From NCBI GenBank assembly GCA_033002965.1, contig JAURVB010001936.1, positions 62,001 through 126,000 on the forward strand: a stretch of 64,000 nt of DNA, in the 5' to 3' direction. The stretch comes from Piper betle. Taxonomy: Eukaryota; Streptophyta; Magnoliopsida; Piperales; Piperaceae. A program made the position numbers and the translations under genes. Under the pieces are notes generated by a model that saw only the letters and a list, made by a program, of their open reading frames with translations, had not been told where the DNA came from and did no database searches. Shown in pieces: positions 9,091 to 22,429 of this stretch (its first letter is position 1; each line of letters starts with the position of its first letter).

Positions 9091-11397
9091 TTGATATCGA
9101 TACCTCCATTCACGTCTAAGCCTCTGTGGGTGCGAAGCAACTACACTCATCCGTTTCCTCATCTGCATCAGCATTCAGCAGCAGAAAAAGAAGACGAGGA
9201 AAGCCGAGGAGCATATTTAATTTTTTTACGAAAACTCTTGACTCCATGGAAATCGAGCAACAAGCTCCCGGTGCAGCTAGGACTGGTTGCTCTCTTCACC
9301 TGCCTCCTCCTTGTCGTCCTATACACTAAACGCAGCCGCGAGTCCAACGGCGGTCCGCCGGAGGCGGCCGGAGCGTGGCCCGTGATCGGCCACCTCCACC
9401 GCCTCGGCCCCGTCCACCAGCTCCACCGCCAGCTGGGCGACATGGCCGACGACCTCGGTCCGGTCTTCCTCCTCCGCCTCGGCCTCCGCCGCACCCTCAT
9501 CGTCTCCTCCCGCTCCGCCGCGCGGGACTGCTTCACCGCTGCCAACGACATGACCTTCTCCTCCCGCCCCGACTCCGCCGCCGCTCGACTCATGGGCTAC
9601 GACCGCGCCATGTTCGGCTTCGCCCCGTACGGCCCCTACTGGCGCGCCATCCGCAAGATCGCCACCGTCCACCTCCTCTCCGTTTCCCGCCTCAACTCCC
9701 TCCGACACATTCGCGCCGGCGAGATCGACCGCCGCGTAAAAACCCTCTTCTCATGCTCTGGGGTGAAAATTGATTTGAAAAAATGGTGCGGGGATCTCAC
9801 CATGGGCGTGATGGCGAGGATGGTCGTCGGGAGGAGCGTGATCGACGACGATAGCGACGGATGCGATGGGAGAAAGTTTAGGGAGGCGATCAGCAGGTTT
9901 TTCTACTTGATGACGGTGTTCGTGGCGTCGGATGCGGTGCCGTGGAGGGTCATCGACTGGGTAGATTTCCGGGGTTACAAGACGATGATGAGGCAGACGG
10001 CGGCGGAGATGGACAAGGTGCTCGCCGGGTGGCTCGCCGAACACCGGCGGAGGAGGGAACCCGCCGGTGGTGGACGACCCGCGGAGGAGGAGGATTTCAT
10101 GGACGTGATGTTGGGGGCGGTGGATGGGGGTGAGATCGAGGGCTGTGACAGTGACACGGTGATCAAGGCCACGTGTATGGTTAGTTTTTTCCATATTTTT
10201 ATTTTAATAATAATGATTTTTTTCTTTTTTATATTTGAATTGTTCAAACTAATTAGTTAAAACATCTAGTACAGTATTAAATTGTGGTAGGCCAGGATCC
10301 TGGGCACTGGGGCCAGGCAGCTTAGTCACAGCCATGTATAAATTAAAATAATTTTAATTTAATTTTATATTTAATAAGTCGCAGAATAAAATTTAATATA
10401 TTAATATAAGGGTGAGATCGAAATAATATTTGGACACATATTTTCTGCACCTACCTTGAACCGTATTATGCTCACCCTTGGGATGTACCGGTCATAAATA
10501 TTGTAGTTGAGAAGGACTGATTCAAATAATTCCAAATAGTAGTGAGATTTGTAGTGACAATTGTTGACATTTGATTTAAATTAACTATTTATTTATGAGT
10601 TGATCTTAAAAAAAGGTTGATACGAGAAGATAATAAGTATTCCTCTAAATGAGTATTTTTTTGTTTTATACGATAACTTTTTGTAGCTTCAGAAAAAAAG
10701 ATTCTTTTGTAAAGTGAGTATTAACTTGCAGTGATAAAGATATAAATGATATTAACATTTGTGTTTGCAGGCTGTGATCATTGGGGGGACAGATACCACT
10801 TCGGTTACACTGGCCGGAGCCCTCTTCTTCATGCTCACTAGCCCGAATGTCTTAGAACGAGTAGTTGCGGAGCTGGACACTCATGTCGGTCATAATCGGA
10901 ATGTGGATGAATCGGACATCGATAACCTCGTCTACCTCCATGCCGTTGTCAAGGAGACGCTTCGGTTCACTCCGGCCGCACCCTTCATTGTGCCACGGGA
11001 AGCCACCGAGGAGTGTTGGGTGGCCGGATATCGGGTACCGGCGGGCACGCAGCTGATCGTGAACCTGTGGAAGCTGCAGATGGACCCGAGTGTATGGACC
11101 AATCCGACCAAGTTTGATCCCGAACGGTTCCTCACAGACCACTCACATGTAGAGCCGAAGGGCCAGCACTTTGAATACATTCCTTTCGGGTCAGGTAGGC
11201 GGTCGTGCCCGGGTATCGCGTCCAGTTTGCAAGTCATGCTCCTTGCTCTTGCCAGGCTCGCCCATGGGTTTCGGATGGAGCTGGCCGGAGATGGACAATC
11301 GGACATGAAGGATAGGTTAAGCCTCAGCAATCCGAAGGCAGCACCACTGGAGATCTTGCTCTTCCCCGGCTTCCTTCTCACCTTTATAATTGAATAA
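9091..11397 (+). CDS. CYP82: Cytochrome P450, CYP82-like, two exons, N-terminus uncertain
   Basis: An ER-anchored haem monooxygenase. Exon 1 ends at 10179 (donor ATG|GTTAGT); exon 2 is 10771-11397 (acceptor TTTGCAG). A single phase-0 intron before the I-helix is usual for CYP82. Visible motifs: membrane anchor LPVQLGLVALFTCLLLVVLY, a proline-poor hinge, FAPYGPYWRAIRKIA, I-helix GGTDTT, ExxR as KETLR, FDPERF and the haem loop FGSGRRSCPG. CYP82 enzymes hydroxylate terpenoids, coumarins, flavones or alkaloids; the substrate is not predictable here. Oddity: no in-frame ATG precedes the anchor. The open frame reaches back only to a stop at 9052, and the natural-looking ATG at 9246 (MEIEQQ) is in another frame, so one base may be extra in 9250-9290. 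From 9246 the product would be about 520 residues, the normal size. An AATAAA overlaps the stop codon region. Confidence 0.85.
10180..10770 (+). other. P450 intron
   Basis: GT-AG intron, phase 0, AT-rich. The only structured part is a GC-richer patch near 10290-10330. No nested gene was seen. Confidence 0.8.
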
Positions 11398-12120
11398 AAG
11401 GGAGTAAATGTTAATTTGATCTGTTTAATTAATTGTATGGAGGAAATGTTTATTTTTATAGAATAAGAGATTACAAATATATGTGATTCTAATACAAGAG
11501 CATTCTCAAATACACCAAAATTTAGTCATTTTAATTACAATGGATGAGCATACAATGTTTCAATGCTTTCCAAATGTTGCTTCAATGAATTTAGTTAGCT
11601 GGTAGGACTGAGTTTTGACTTCTGATTGTTTTTGTGGGTTCTCCATTTTGTTATATTGAATTTACAAGATGATGCTCTTCAAGAACTGCCTTATCATCTA
11701 GTTCCATTTTCAATGCATAATTTTTTCATAGGGAAACATCTATTTTGATTAAACGCCTTACTTTGAACTCGATTTGTTCGAACGACCAAATGAAAGATAA
11801 TTAAGCCACATGTCGAATTCGAAACAATATTGTTGCGAACAAATAGATCTTTGTAAATAAAATCCTTCTTAAATTTAATTTAATCGATAATAATTAACCA
11901 ACACAATTATATTCGACAAATCCTTCTCAAATTCAACTCAATTAACAATAATTAACCAATGTTATTAGGTTAGACTCCAAGACAAACAAGCCGAGTCCGA
12001 ACCGGACAATATCATGTCTGACCTTTTCTTACGTTGAATTTACGAAACTGCCATTCCCTTCCGATATTGAAGACCGACCGAGCTCCTCCTCCTTCCCAGA
12101 TTCGCTACGATCGATCGAAA
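11398..12120. other. Intergenic: P450 3' end to ARF-GAP promoter
   Basis: AT-rich sequence with no gene seen. The 5' UTR of the ARF-GAP gene presumably lies in about 12030-12120, which is GC- and pyrimidine-richer. Confidence 0.5.
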
Positions 12121-15100
12121 ATGGCGGTTTTCCCCGATCTGGAGGACTCGCCCATGTTCCGAAAGCAGGTTTGCACCTTCGAAAACCTCCGAAAGTCTAC
12201 ATCTTTGTCTTTGAAATGGTGTTCTACGAGCTGGTAATGGCGTTGTTTGGTCTGATTTGGTTGTGTATGCTGGTTGGTGTGTTGTAAAGATTGGATCTAA
12301 GCTGGAACCTTTTTTTTTGTGTGTGGGAAATGCAATACCAAGCTCGTTAGTGTTATATGGTTCTGATTGGTGTAATATTTGTTAATATTGTGGTGTGGAG
12401 ATTGGTTCTAGTTTGTGTTTTGTGTCACTTAGGTGTATTGGGAGGTATGGAGATTATAGATGTGGATTTAAAGGATATTGGGATGTAAGAAAGAGAAGAA
12501 ATTTTGATGCACATAGGTTGATGGTTAAGGCACTGCATTGTATTTTAGGATGATTTGGTTGTTTCTTATGTTTTGAACGTGTATGCTAGTTGGTATGATG
12601 CAATGGCCACATTGTTAGATTTTGTTTTGTGTGAGGAGTGCAATGTCATACTAGGCTATCTTTTGCGGATCTGATTGATAATTTATGTTGATGTCCTTCT
12701 TAGGGTGATATGGTCTGAAGATTGGATCTTGTTTGTTGTTAGCTGTTCCTTAGTAATATTGGAAGGTTGGGGATGAGAACTGTAGAATGTGAGGATAGTG
12801 GACGTTGAGAAAAAAGAAGAAATGTTTGAATTTGATGTGTGCTTGATTGATTAAGAGTAATTGATTTTGGGTGATGTGGTACAAAGATCGTTTCCTGTTT
12901 GTGTTTTTTATAATTTGTAGTATTGGGAGGGGTAGAGTTAGCTGTGGATTACAAGGATATTGGGCTGTAAGAAATATAATTTTTTTTGAAGCTTACAGGT
13001 TGTTTGATGTTGTTTTTGCTGTAGAGTAGTTTTAGGATCGGAAGTGAGGGTATGGAATCTTTGTGTTTGAATAAAGACCTAACTATGCTAATGCTCGAAC
13101 ACTGCTGGTCCAAGCTTGGACAAAGGAGGAAGGTTGACATTAGGAAGGGTATTTGACCACCAAAATTTTACCATTTGTAATCAAATTGATCTTAGATTAG
13201 GATTCATGTCTCCGACCTCTTCATGGTATAAGGTGAAAGAAAAGAAAAAGAAGATGTGATAATGACCTGGTCTATTTCACATGGTTCAAATTGATAAGTT
13301 TAGTTGCTGTGTACTTCCAAATTGTGGTTTGTATTCCTTTGTAGTCTAGGCAGGAATAAAGGTTACAGCTATAAAGTGTTACTGTATTAGACTTTGTAGA
13401 GTAACGTGAATGTGTGGCAGTAGGGTTGACGGTAGTGAACTAGAACATATTTTATGATGATTTACAACTTACATGTCACTGAGCTTGGTATTTTGTTGTT
13501 TTTAGTATTTGCAGTTTGTAATTTTTAGCATTGGAAGTGAATGTTCTGGTTATTTTAGCAATAAGGTTGTTGAGGGCTAATTTTCTTTCCTTTATTTTAT
13601 GGAAATTTGATTTTTCATGAGGAACTGAGTTGTAATTTTCTACTTTACAGTTGCATTCTCTTGAGCATTCGTCTGAGGAGTTGAAAGATCGTTGCCAAAA
13701 ACTTCTAAAAGGCTGCAATAAATTTATGTAAGTTCCTTTTCGTCTATCAGTGAAATGATGTCTCTTCTCTTGTTTCTCTCATTTCCTTGGGGAATTGTTC
13801 CTCATTGGTTCATGTAGTTTTTATATTTTTAATTTCATGTACCGGATAACTAATAAAGGATCACTTGGGAAAGCAGCAGTGCATGTAATAGAAGCCCTTT
13901 GAAATGCAATTATCAAAATAGCAATTGCTTTTTAACAACTCTTATCTTAAAATACAAACATTCATATTCATGAATGACTTCCCTGAGTTAGTAGTATATG
14001 TATGTTGTCATTGGAAATGATTGTTATGAGGATGTTTGTTGGTGGATACCAATAAGCTAAATGAAAATGTAATATTACACTTATTACGAGGAGAAAGAAC
14101 TTCGTGTTCAATCTGAAATGGTTTTCTTTTAATTATTTTCTTGGTGTGATTTTGTATTTGCCGTTGCAGGTCAGCACTTGAAGAGGCATATGATGGAGAC
14201 ATGGCCTTTGCAGATTCGTTGGAAGCATTTGGTAGTGGGAAGGATGACGCTCTTAGTGTCTCTGTAGGAGGTACTGTCACTAGCCTCCAGTGAGGACATG
14301 TTCAAGTTTAGATTATTGTGTTTGAATTTTAAATTTATAAGAAACCTTAACAAATGGTTTCTTCATTCCAGTTAAATTAAATGAGTGCACATGCACATTT
14401 ATGCTACAAAATTGGTGCTTTTGGATTTTTCCAATGTTGTGTTCCTTCAACCTCTTTCTTGTTGTGTTCTTTCTATGCGGCAGGACTTCTTATGTCTCAG
14501 TTTACTACTGCAGTTCGTGAACTTGGCACTTACAAGGAGCTTCTCCGTTCTCAGGTTTCGATAAACTTTAGATACTTTTTCATCTCCTTTTAAATGCTTA
14601 TAATAGTGTGTAAAGTTGTATACAATTTTCATGTTGCAGTTGGAGCATATGTTAGCTGATCGTCTAACCCAGTTCATGAGCATGGACTTGCAAGAAGTGA
14701 AGGTCACTGGTTTTATTCCATTTTAGATGATTTTTTATTTCAAAAAGAACAAATATGTTTTTGATTTATCAAGAAATCACCTAAAATGGAAGAAATATTT
14801 GAGTCATCATTACTTATGTTTAATTCAGAAAATGATGCTTTGTCCTTGAAAATAATATCCCTTTTCTGGCTTGTTTCTTTTTGCAGGATGCTCGTAGACG
14901 CTTGGACAAAGCTTCACTTGCATATGATCAGGTCAGACTTATATCTATTGTATAAGAAAAACTTGAACGCCAATTGTTTTTAACTTAAATGAATTAGGTT
15001 CTTCGAAATGTGATCTCATGGTCTAAATATTTAATTAAGCTGTTATCTCGGGCTCTGTCTTAAACCACCATATGATATTTTTTCAAGTAGGCACGGGAGA

Positions 15101-18100
15101 AGTTCATGTCTTTAAAGAAGGGGACACGACCAGACATTATTGCTTCTCTTGAAGAGGCAAGATTCCTTTCCTAAGCTGTCTGTTACAATGAATGTTTCTA
15201 GTATCAATATTTTTGTTTCTTCAATATTAATAATTACTATGCTAGTCATGCAATCAATACGTTTTTTCTTCCGTACTTGACAAATTAATTTCCCTGTGCA
15301 GGAAATGAGCAATTCTAAGTCTTCATTTGAGAGATGCCGTTTCAATCTAGTGTGTATACTTTTCTGCTTTTCTTTTCTCACTAAAAAATGAATCCCTTTT
15401 CAACTGGCCGTTTTGATACTAAGAAATTCAGGTAAATGCCCTTGCCAATCTTGAAGCCAGGAAAAAATTTGCTTTCTTGGAGTCTATTAGTGCAGCTATG
15501 GATGCCCACCTTAGATATTTCAAGCAGGTACATGGCAATAGTAGATTTTTCAATTGAAAAATTTTCCATGATGTGGTCAAATATTCCACGTTCTATCTTT
15601 GGATGTACATATTACTTTGCAGGGATATGAATTGTTGAGCCAGAAGGAGCCATTTGTTCATGAGGTGAAACTTAAATCCTTGTCCTTGAAGTATATGTAA
15701 CATTTCTTTTCCGTCCAAAGGTTCAAGTTTTAGGTTTGTATATAAGATCAGGTTTTGACATTTGTTCATCAATCAAGAGAAATGGCCAACAATGAACAAG
15801 ATAAGCTTGCACAGAGAATTCAGGAGTTTAGGACCCAGGCAGAACTAGATAACTTAAGGAATTCTAGTAATATGGAAACTTCAACTAGCAGTGACAACTT
15901 TCATGGAGTTGGTACGAGTTCCTATAAAGAAATTGAAGCACTGATGCAGTCCACAGCAAATGGAAAGGTATGAACTTGGGTGGCAATAGAAACCTTTAAC
16001 GGCTACTTATGTTGGCTTTATTATTTTGTCATTGCAAAATATTTTTGTATCTTTCATTTTCTTTCGAATTTGAACAGGATAGGATATTTTTGGTAGCGAT
16101 TATTCAAAAGAATCAATCTTGATAGTAATCTACAGGAATGAGAAAAAAAATACTATTTAGATTTTCTGGTTACCTTTAGCTAAATCCTTTTTCTTTTTGT
16201 GTGCTAGGTTGAAACAATCAAGCAAGGTTATCTTCTTAAGAGATCATCTAGTCTAAGAGGGGACTGGAAAAGGAGGTTTTTGTACTTGACAGCCATGGAA
16301 CGCTCTACTACTATAGGACAAAGTGGAGCAAGAATCCAGTAAGCTATTTATATTTTTACTTTGCCCAAAAACTTATGAAACTACATTGCTTAGCAGATTA
16401 CTGTTGTTTTCTTCAACAGGCTGCTAATTCTCATCAATCATCTGGCATGTCGGAACATGGTGGTGTTTTTGGCAGATTCAAATTCACCCAACACTGGGTA
16501 TCATCTCAGGATGGAGAAGACCTTGGTTGTCGGACTGTTGATCTGCGGACATCTATCATTAAGATGGATGCAGAGCAATCTGATCTTCGTTTTTGCTTCA
16601 GAATTATCTCTCCCTTAAAGACCTATACTTTGCAGGTCTCTACAGAAATTTTGTGTTTTGTTTCTTCTTTCTGGAAATGTGGGACAATATAATAATCCTG
16701 CTGCTTTTAACAGGCAGAAAATGGAGCTGATCGTAAAGATTGGGTTGATAAAATTAGAGGAGTCACTGCTTCACTTCTGAATTCTCCTTTTCATGAACAG
16801 GTAATGGTCATGAAAGCACTGAATTTTATTCTAAGTTTCTGCTATTTTGTGTAATGACAGACACTTATTTGCTGTATTACTTAAATCATATTCTATTGTT
16901 GGGGCTCATCGCACGCTCCGAAGAGGCATGCGAGTTGGCTCACATTTGGTCTTGTTACTGTTTTACATATGTGTGTCACTAAGAGATGAAAAAACTGACT
17001 ATTATGGATTCAATGTATGTTAAATAGGTTCCCTTTCAAAGACTGGAGTTAGATACGAACAGCTTAGTTGAAAGTGAACCTGAATATTTGTTTACAAGAG
17101 GTGATACAGATGAGGCATTAGAAGAGGATGTAATAAGCAAGGGCCATGATAATGTGTGTACAATTTTGAGGAGAATTCCTGGTAATAACCAATGTGCTGA
17201 ATGTGATGCTCTTGAACCAGAATGGGCATCATTAAATCTTGGAATTTTGTTGTGCATTGAATGCTCAGGGGTGCATCGGAATCTCGGTGTTCATGTTTCA
17301 AAGGTGAGAAATTAGTGTAAAAAAGTGTCCATTATCTATCTTATTTAGGACTCTGTGCTAGTTTTAAGTCAGCCTAAGCAAATATATGCAGGTGAGATCA
17401 CTCACACTCGATGTTAGAGTTTGGGAGCCCACCATCTTGGATCTGTTTCATGCTCTGGGTAATACTTTTTGCAATTCTGTATGGGAAGAAGTTCTTCAAA
17501 TCCAAGATGAGAGGTATTGCATGATGGACTTCCTAGTAACGGTGAATGCCTTTTATTTTCTTGAGGCTTTACTTAGCTGAGGTTTCTTCAGAATAAAATG
17601 TTGGATTTTTGCTTCTGAGAGCTTTTTTACGGGATTATATGACTGCAAAATTTTTTATATCTGTCAGTCTGCTATTTCAGCTAGCAACATCTGGAGAGTG
17701 TGATCAAGATGTATTAATTTATTAATAACTATTTATAGGCAAAGGAACCATGGAAAGGATTTTCTTTCGAACAATACATTAATATAAATATCATGGAATT
17801 AGTCCTTGAAGAAGTATCCTATTGTTGGATATAAGTTCATTGCTTTTATGCTTGAATGTGTCTGCTATGTTTTTCTGTTGAGTTATTGTTGACAAGATTC
17901 TCTTAGAATTTTTATGTCTCCATGAAATTTACTAGGCAGAATTATTTTATTTCATGGTGACTTATTTTATTCTGTCAATTTTGCAGTGGGGTTTCTGCCA
18001 TTGGGGTTAAAAAACCTACCCCGAAAGATAATATTTCAATTAAGGAGATGTACATTCAGTTCAAGGTAATCAATGGGGTTGCTATAGTATTAATTAAGTT

Positions 18101-19053
18101 GGTTTAACTTCATTTTTTCTGAACTATCATCCCCTGTTTGGAAAATTGAACAGTATGTCGAAAAGATGCTCATTGTGAAGCCTCCATATCCATTTAAAAC
18201 TTCTCTAGCGGCTTCTATTTGGCAAGCTGTGAAGAGCAGTGACATTAAGAGAGTGTACAAGCTCCTTGTGACATCTGATTATGATTCCAATATGACTTAT
18301 GATGACTTTGGAATTGGTGATACCTATCATTCATTTGATGTACAGAACAGAATGAATGATGTAAGTATTGATAAGCCCCATGATCCTCAGGCTTGTCATA
18401 TGATAGAATCAGGCAATGCTGCTTCTTGTCTTCAAGGTTGTTCCCTATTGCATCTTGCATGCCATGGGCAGGATCTTGCTATGATAGAGCTGCTTCTACA
18501 ATTCGGTGCAGATATTAATTGGCGTGATTTCCATGGAAGAACCCCTCTTCATCATTGTGTTGCCATGGGAAATGATTCATATGCTAAATATCTACTTAGA
18601 AGGTAATACCCTTGTTCTTGGCATCCAGTCTGACAATGCCAAATATTTGTACGCTGATATGATCACAATTGTTATTTGTCACCTTGATTTTGTTGTTTAG
18701 TGGATTTACCACTCAGATATCCATTTAAATTAGGTACGACGTTTATACTTCATGTGGATTGATAGTTGTTCCAATCCTATTATAAGCCTTCTCACATAAT
18801 GATATATTTGACTGATATATTAAAAGATTCATGATAGTTGTGTTAGATACATGCCCATCTGGCTTCATAATCTGCTTTCCTAATCTCTTATGTTCTCAAC
18901 CTGATGATGTTCCGTATATAATTGATGACACCCAGGGGAGCACGGCCTATGATAAGAGATGGAGGTGGACAGACTGCATTGGAAAGAAGAATGGAGCAAA
19001 TGGGTGCAATTACTGATGAGCAGTTGTTTCTTTTACTTGCAAGTGGTGAATGA
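12121..19053 (+). CDS. AGD: ARF GTPase-activating protein (BAR-PH-ArfGAP-ankyrin; AGD2/AGD4-like), 19 exons, one frameshift
   Basis: Stimulates GTP hydrolysis on ARF GTPases in vesicle trafficking. Exons: 12121-12168, 13651-13727, 14170-14270, 14484-14554, 14640-14702, 14887-14931, 15091-15156, 15302-15349, 15432-15527, 15623-15664, 15752-15967, 16208-16338, 16420-16635, 16714-16800, 17028-17303, 17392-17513, 17987-18065, 18154-18602, 18936-19053. The start [16 protein letters not shown] suits the family. Exons 1-11 give the BAR domain, 12-14 the PH domain, 15-16 the zinc finger (CAEC, CIEC) with arginine-finger context HRNLG, and 18-19 the ankyrin repeats. Exon 12 is 131 nt where neighbouring phases demand 132: the T run at 16277-16281 lacks one base, so RRFFVLD-like sequence is read out of frame. 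With it restored the length is about 783 residues, as in the family. The intron after exon 7 is GC-AG. Confidence 0.9.
12169..13650 (+). repeat. ARF-GAP intron 1 with diverged tandem repeats
   Basis: A 1.48-kb intron. The block gattgg(a/t)tct..tttgtg...attgggagg...agagtt..tgtggat..aaggatattgg.(c/t)tgtaagaaa recurs near 12395, 12715 and 12880, with a partial copy near 12286. Spacings are about 110, 320 and 165 bp. The sequence is non-coding. Confidence 0.55.
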
Positions 19054-19800
19054 TTGAGGAACTGCATGTAAGTTGCTATTTTTTTGTAATTTTCAGCTCT
19101 TTCTGGTGTAGATAAAATTATGGACTCCACAAAAGAAAGATGGCACATTTGAGTGATGATGCTAACGTGTATCCAAAAAATTGATGATATATTTGTAATC
19201 GGATAGCTGCCTGCCCTGTTTATAAACAGTTCAATTTTAGTGTTTTTAAGATTTCTCAGTTCTGCAGTTCGCACATAGCTAGCCACTTCTGCTAAACATA
19301 GAGGCTTTTGGCAACCTCGTAGAGCTCTTTTGGATTACCTGGTTCCTGTCATAGAATTCATATTTCTCTTTTATATTGGGGAAAAATAAATGAATTGATG
19401 ATGTTTCTGCCGCTTGAAGTAGTTGCTTATGTTTTTGTAAATCATGCATTACCTATTATGATTAATTGTTTTTTAGCTGAATTTCTTCTTAATATATCAT
19501 TGATTATCATCCAGGTGGGTTCTTGACTTCAGAATGAGCTGAGCAGACTGAGCTTTCTTGCCAAATAGCAAGTCCTTGTGTGATTGCGCCCTTCCTGCAA
19601 GAGGAGGATATGATCATAAAGCCTTGCAGATCGGGCAAATCGCAAATTTGTTTCCATTCATTTGCACGTGGATTTTGTAGTTTAATGTGCTTCTTGCAGT
19701 GGATTAAAATTATTAAGTTGTATGTTATGCATGCAGTGTAAGGGCCTTCTAGCAGTGTTTTTTTTGCAAGTGTTCTTATTGTGTATGAAAAAGGTTGTCT
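19054..19800 (+). other. ARF-GAP 3' UTR, probably with an intron
   Basis: Fifteen bases after the stop, a strong donor (GCAT|GTAAGTTG) at 19068 pairs with an acceptor (ATCATCCAG|GTGGG) ending at 19514, suggesting a 3' UTR intron of about 447 bp. The final UTR exon would run from 19515 to roughly 19760. Splicing there is inferred from site quality only. Confidence 0.45.
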
Positions 19801-20110
19801 TATTATATATGCAAAAATACCATGCATAGACAAACATTGTAGTTTTTTTGATTGATATAATGGAAGAAACACTAGTTGAAAGTTTGAAGAAATGTCAAGA
19901 TAAAGTAGGTGTGCTATTAGAGTAAACAAAAATGGACCAAAGATCTCATTTTTACAATGCTGAAATAACTATCATTTATAAAGTAATTTAAGAACGATAA
20001 TCAATTCCCAAAATTTATACTTGTATCCTTGATCAAAAAGCTCAAGGCCACTTTCATGGCCTGTTTTGGAAGTTTGAATATTTGTGAAGAACTGTAGAAA
20101 ACTAGTAAAA

Positions 20111-22429
20111 TCAGGCCATGTTGGAGTCTGGTTCAATTGCAGATTTCACCCCTCCACGGACCAGCATTTGAGCATAGAATTCAGCATGCTCCTGCCAACC
20201 AAGACAAGTATGAGCTGCTCAATTTTTTCTTCTTAAAAGTAGCACCAACGGCAAGAAAAGGAAAGAAAAGAAAAACCCATTTTAAAGCTGCTAACATGGA
20301 GTACCTTCAAAGCAACTATAAGCACCGCAACTCCTTGTTCTCGGGATTCATGGAATTTTTTCTTGCTTCATCAGGTGAAACAGAGGGAACAACTTTTGGT
20401 ACAACTTTTGCAACTGTAAATAACATGATAAGCACTATTTCAGAACTGATAACATGAAGATCATTACCCTTTCACAACACAGCATGGTAAATTTAATTGA
20501 TTTATTGACGTTTGAAAATAGATGATATATTTATCTGAGTTATAGATGATGCTGACAGCAAGATGCAATACCTAAGTTTTCAGAATGTCTCACATCATCG
20601 ATGAGCAAAACTCTGTAACTGTCTCCACTGCTAGCTCCTCTTCTATCTCTCACTGACCCAATATCACCTCCTGTAAATAACAGAAAATTGTGTCAAAGAT
20701 ACAGAACATACATTTTTTTGCAACCAGTCAGACCTCAATGACTGTAGACATCAAGATTACTATTCATGCAAATGAATCCAGTGAGAGTTAGCAAAACTCA
20801 GCTTCAATGATGTGCTAAGCCGTTGAGTCTTCAAAGTGTAGGATACGGGTACCTAAAAGTTTATTAAGCAACAACAAGCCTGCTTACTATGCAAGTGCAG
20901 CCAATGAGTTCTCAGCAAATTCCTCTAATGATTTAGTCATTCATTGAAAACAACTGCACTCGATCTCCAACATAATTTTGCAAGAACTAGGATATCCAAT
21001 ATTTATCCAAAAAGATTAAATGTTATTGGATTTGTATTGGAAAGAGTGAATCTTACAAAAGCAAATCAATAACAAACAGATAAAACATCAATTGAACATA
21101 CATAAGGAGAAGAACCTATTGCCCAGATGAAAACAATCTGAAAGCAAGTAAAGCAACCATGTTTATTCAAATGGAAGACGATTTGAACCACAATTATGTG
21201 CTCAACCACCAAAATTAGTCTATTGAACCGCTAAAATACAAATACTTCACAAACTCCAACCTTTTTTCACAAAAAAAAACTTTGGATTCTTCTCGGAAAC
21301 CAAGCTAAACTATGGTACGCCACAAATCCACAAAAATACAGTTGGAAAAAAATCTAAAGCTATTAAAGCAAGCATGTTTAATCAGGTGGAAGATAATATG
21401 AACCACAATGATGTGCTCAACCACCAAACAAAAAGGGCAAGAATGTACTAAAACAATAGTCGGCCACATCTTTTCTTCACAAAAATGAAAAATCTATATC
21501 CACTGGACAGAGACAAAAAATTTAAGCAAAAGTTTGGATGCCACAAATCCAATAAAAAACCTGAAAACAAGTAAAACAAGCATATTTAATCAGATGGAAG
21601 GTGAATTAAACCACAGTGATGACCTCAACCACCAAAAAAAAGTTAATGGAATCACTAAAGGTAATAGTCTGATTCATCTATTTTTCACAATAAAATGAAA
21701 AATCTCAATCCCCTTAATTCTTTTAACAAATAAACCAAGCCATGGTATAAATTGTCATAGAGCAATTTCACAACTCACATATTACAAAAATTGGGAGCAA
21801 ACGTGTTTAATCAGATGGAAGAAGATTTGTATCACGATAATATGCTCAACCATCAAATTTGACCAAGCCAAAAAGTATGGCATTCCACAAATCCACAAAA
21901 AATACATTCATAAATCAGAAAGCAAATACAGCAAGCACGCTTATCAAATAGAAGATAATTTGAACGTCAATGATGTGCCCAACCACCAACAAAATTGCTT
22001 GGAAACACTAAAATGAAAGAAAGATACATCTTTTTCTCACAAAAATCAAATTCTTTTACTCAAAAAATCCAAGCTATAGAATGGAATGCAGTAGAGAAAA
22101 TTATATTCACAACAAACACATCCAAAATCTGAAAGCAAGTATGATTAACAGCAATGCCAAGACAACCTCAGAAGACCAACAAAGAAACAACCTTCTTCGG
22201 CCTGTGGGGAGACATCGAACTGAGACTGATCAAAAGAGGGCCTCTCCAACACGCCGGCGCCGCCCTTCAACGCACCAAACCGTGCAGTGGCAGACACGGC
22301 CAAGCTCTTCTTCTTCCCACCACGGGCAGCGTTGACGGGGACAACCACAGCAGCAGCTCTTGTGCATGCCCAGTTGCATGGGAAGATGGAAGGCACCGAA
22401 AAGGCCATTGCTTTGAGGCACAACTCCAT
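20111..22429 (-). CDS. CLPS: Chloroplast Clp protease adaptor ClpS (ClpS2-type), 4 exons, one frameshift
   Basis: N-recognin adaptor that delivers substrates to the plastid ClpC-ClpP protease. Minus-strand exons: 22192-22429, 20572-20670, 20305-20413, 20111-20191. The start MELCLKAMAFSVPSIF opens a Ser/Ala-rich transit peptide. Exon 2 has GGDIGSVRDRRGASSGDSY, then VLLIDDVRHSEN, the ClpS core strand. The C-terminal exon has EHAEFYAQMLVRGG and KSAIEPDS. The exon 3 product should read from VAKVVPKVVPSVSPDEARK into FHESREQGVAVLIVALK, but it is 109 nt where phases demand 110. The run of six A (minus strand; plus 20356-20361) lacks one base. With it restored, about 175 residues result, a normal size. 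Convergent with the ARF-GAP gene, with 3' ends a few hundred bp apart. Confidence 0.85.
20671..22191 (-). repeat. ClpS intron 1 with about five diverged tandem repeats
   Basis: Within this 1.5-kb intron, a unit containing (a)gcaagcatgtttaatcagatggaagataatttgaaccacaatgatgtgctcaaccaccaaa recurs near 21150, 21370, 21580, 21800 and 21940. Spacing is about 140-230 bp and divergence is substantial. Secondary shared phrases are 'ccacaaatccacaaaaa' and 'tcttttcttcacaaaaatgaaaa'. There are no coding signals. Confidence 0.65.

Noticed and set aside
9168..10247. Antisense and alternate-frame ORFs over P450 exon 1
   Set aside because: Shadows of a GC-rich coding exon; the sense frame carries all P450 motifs.
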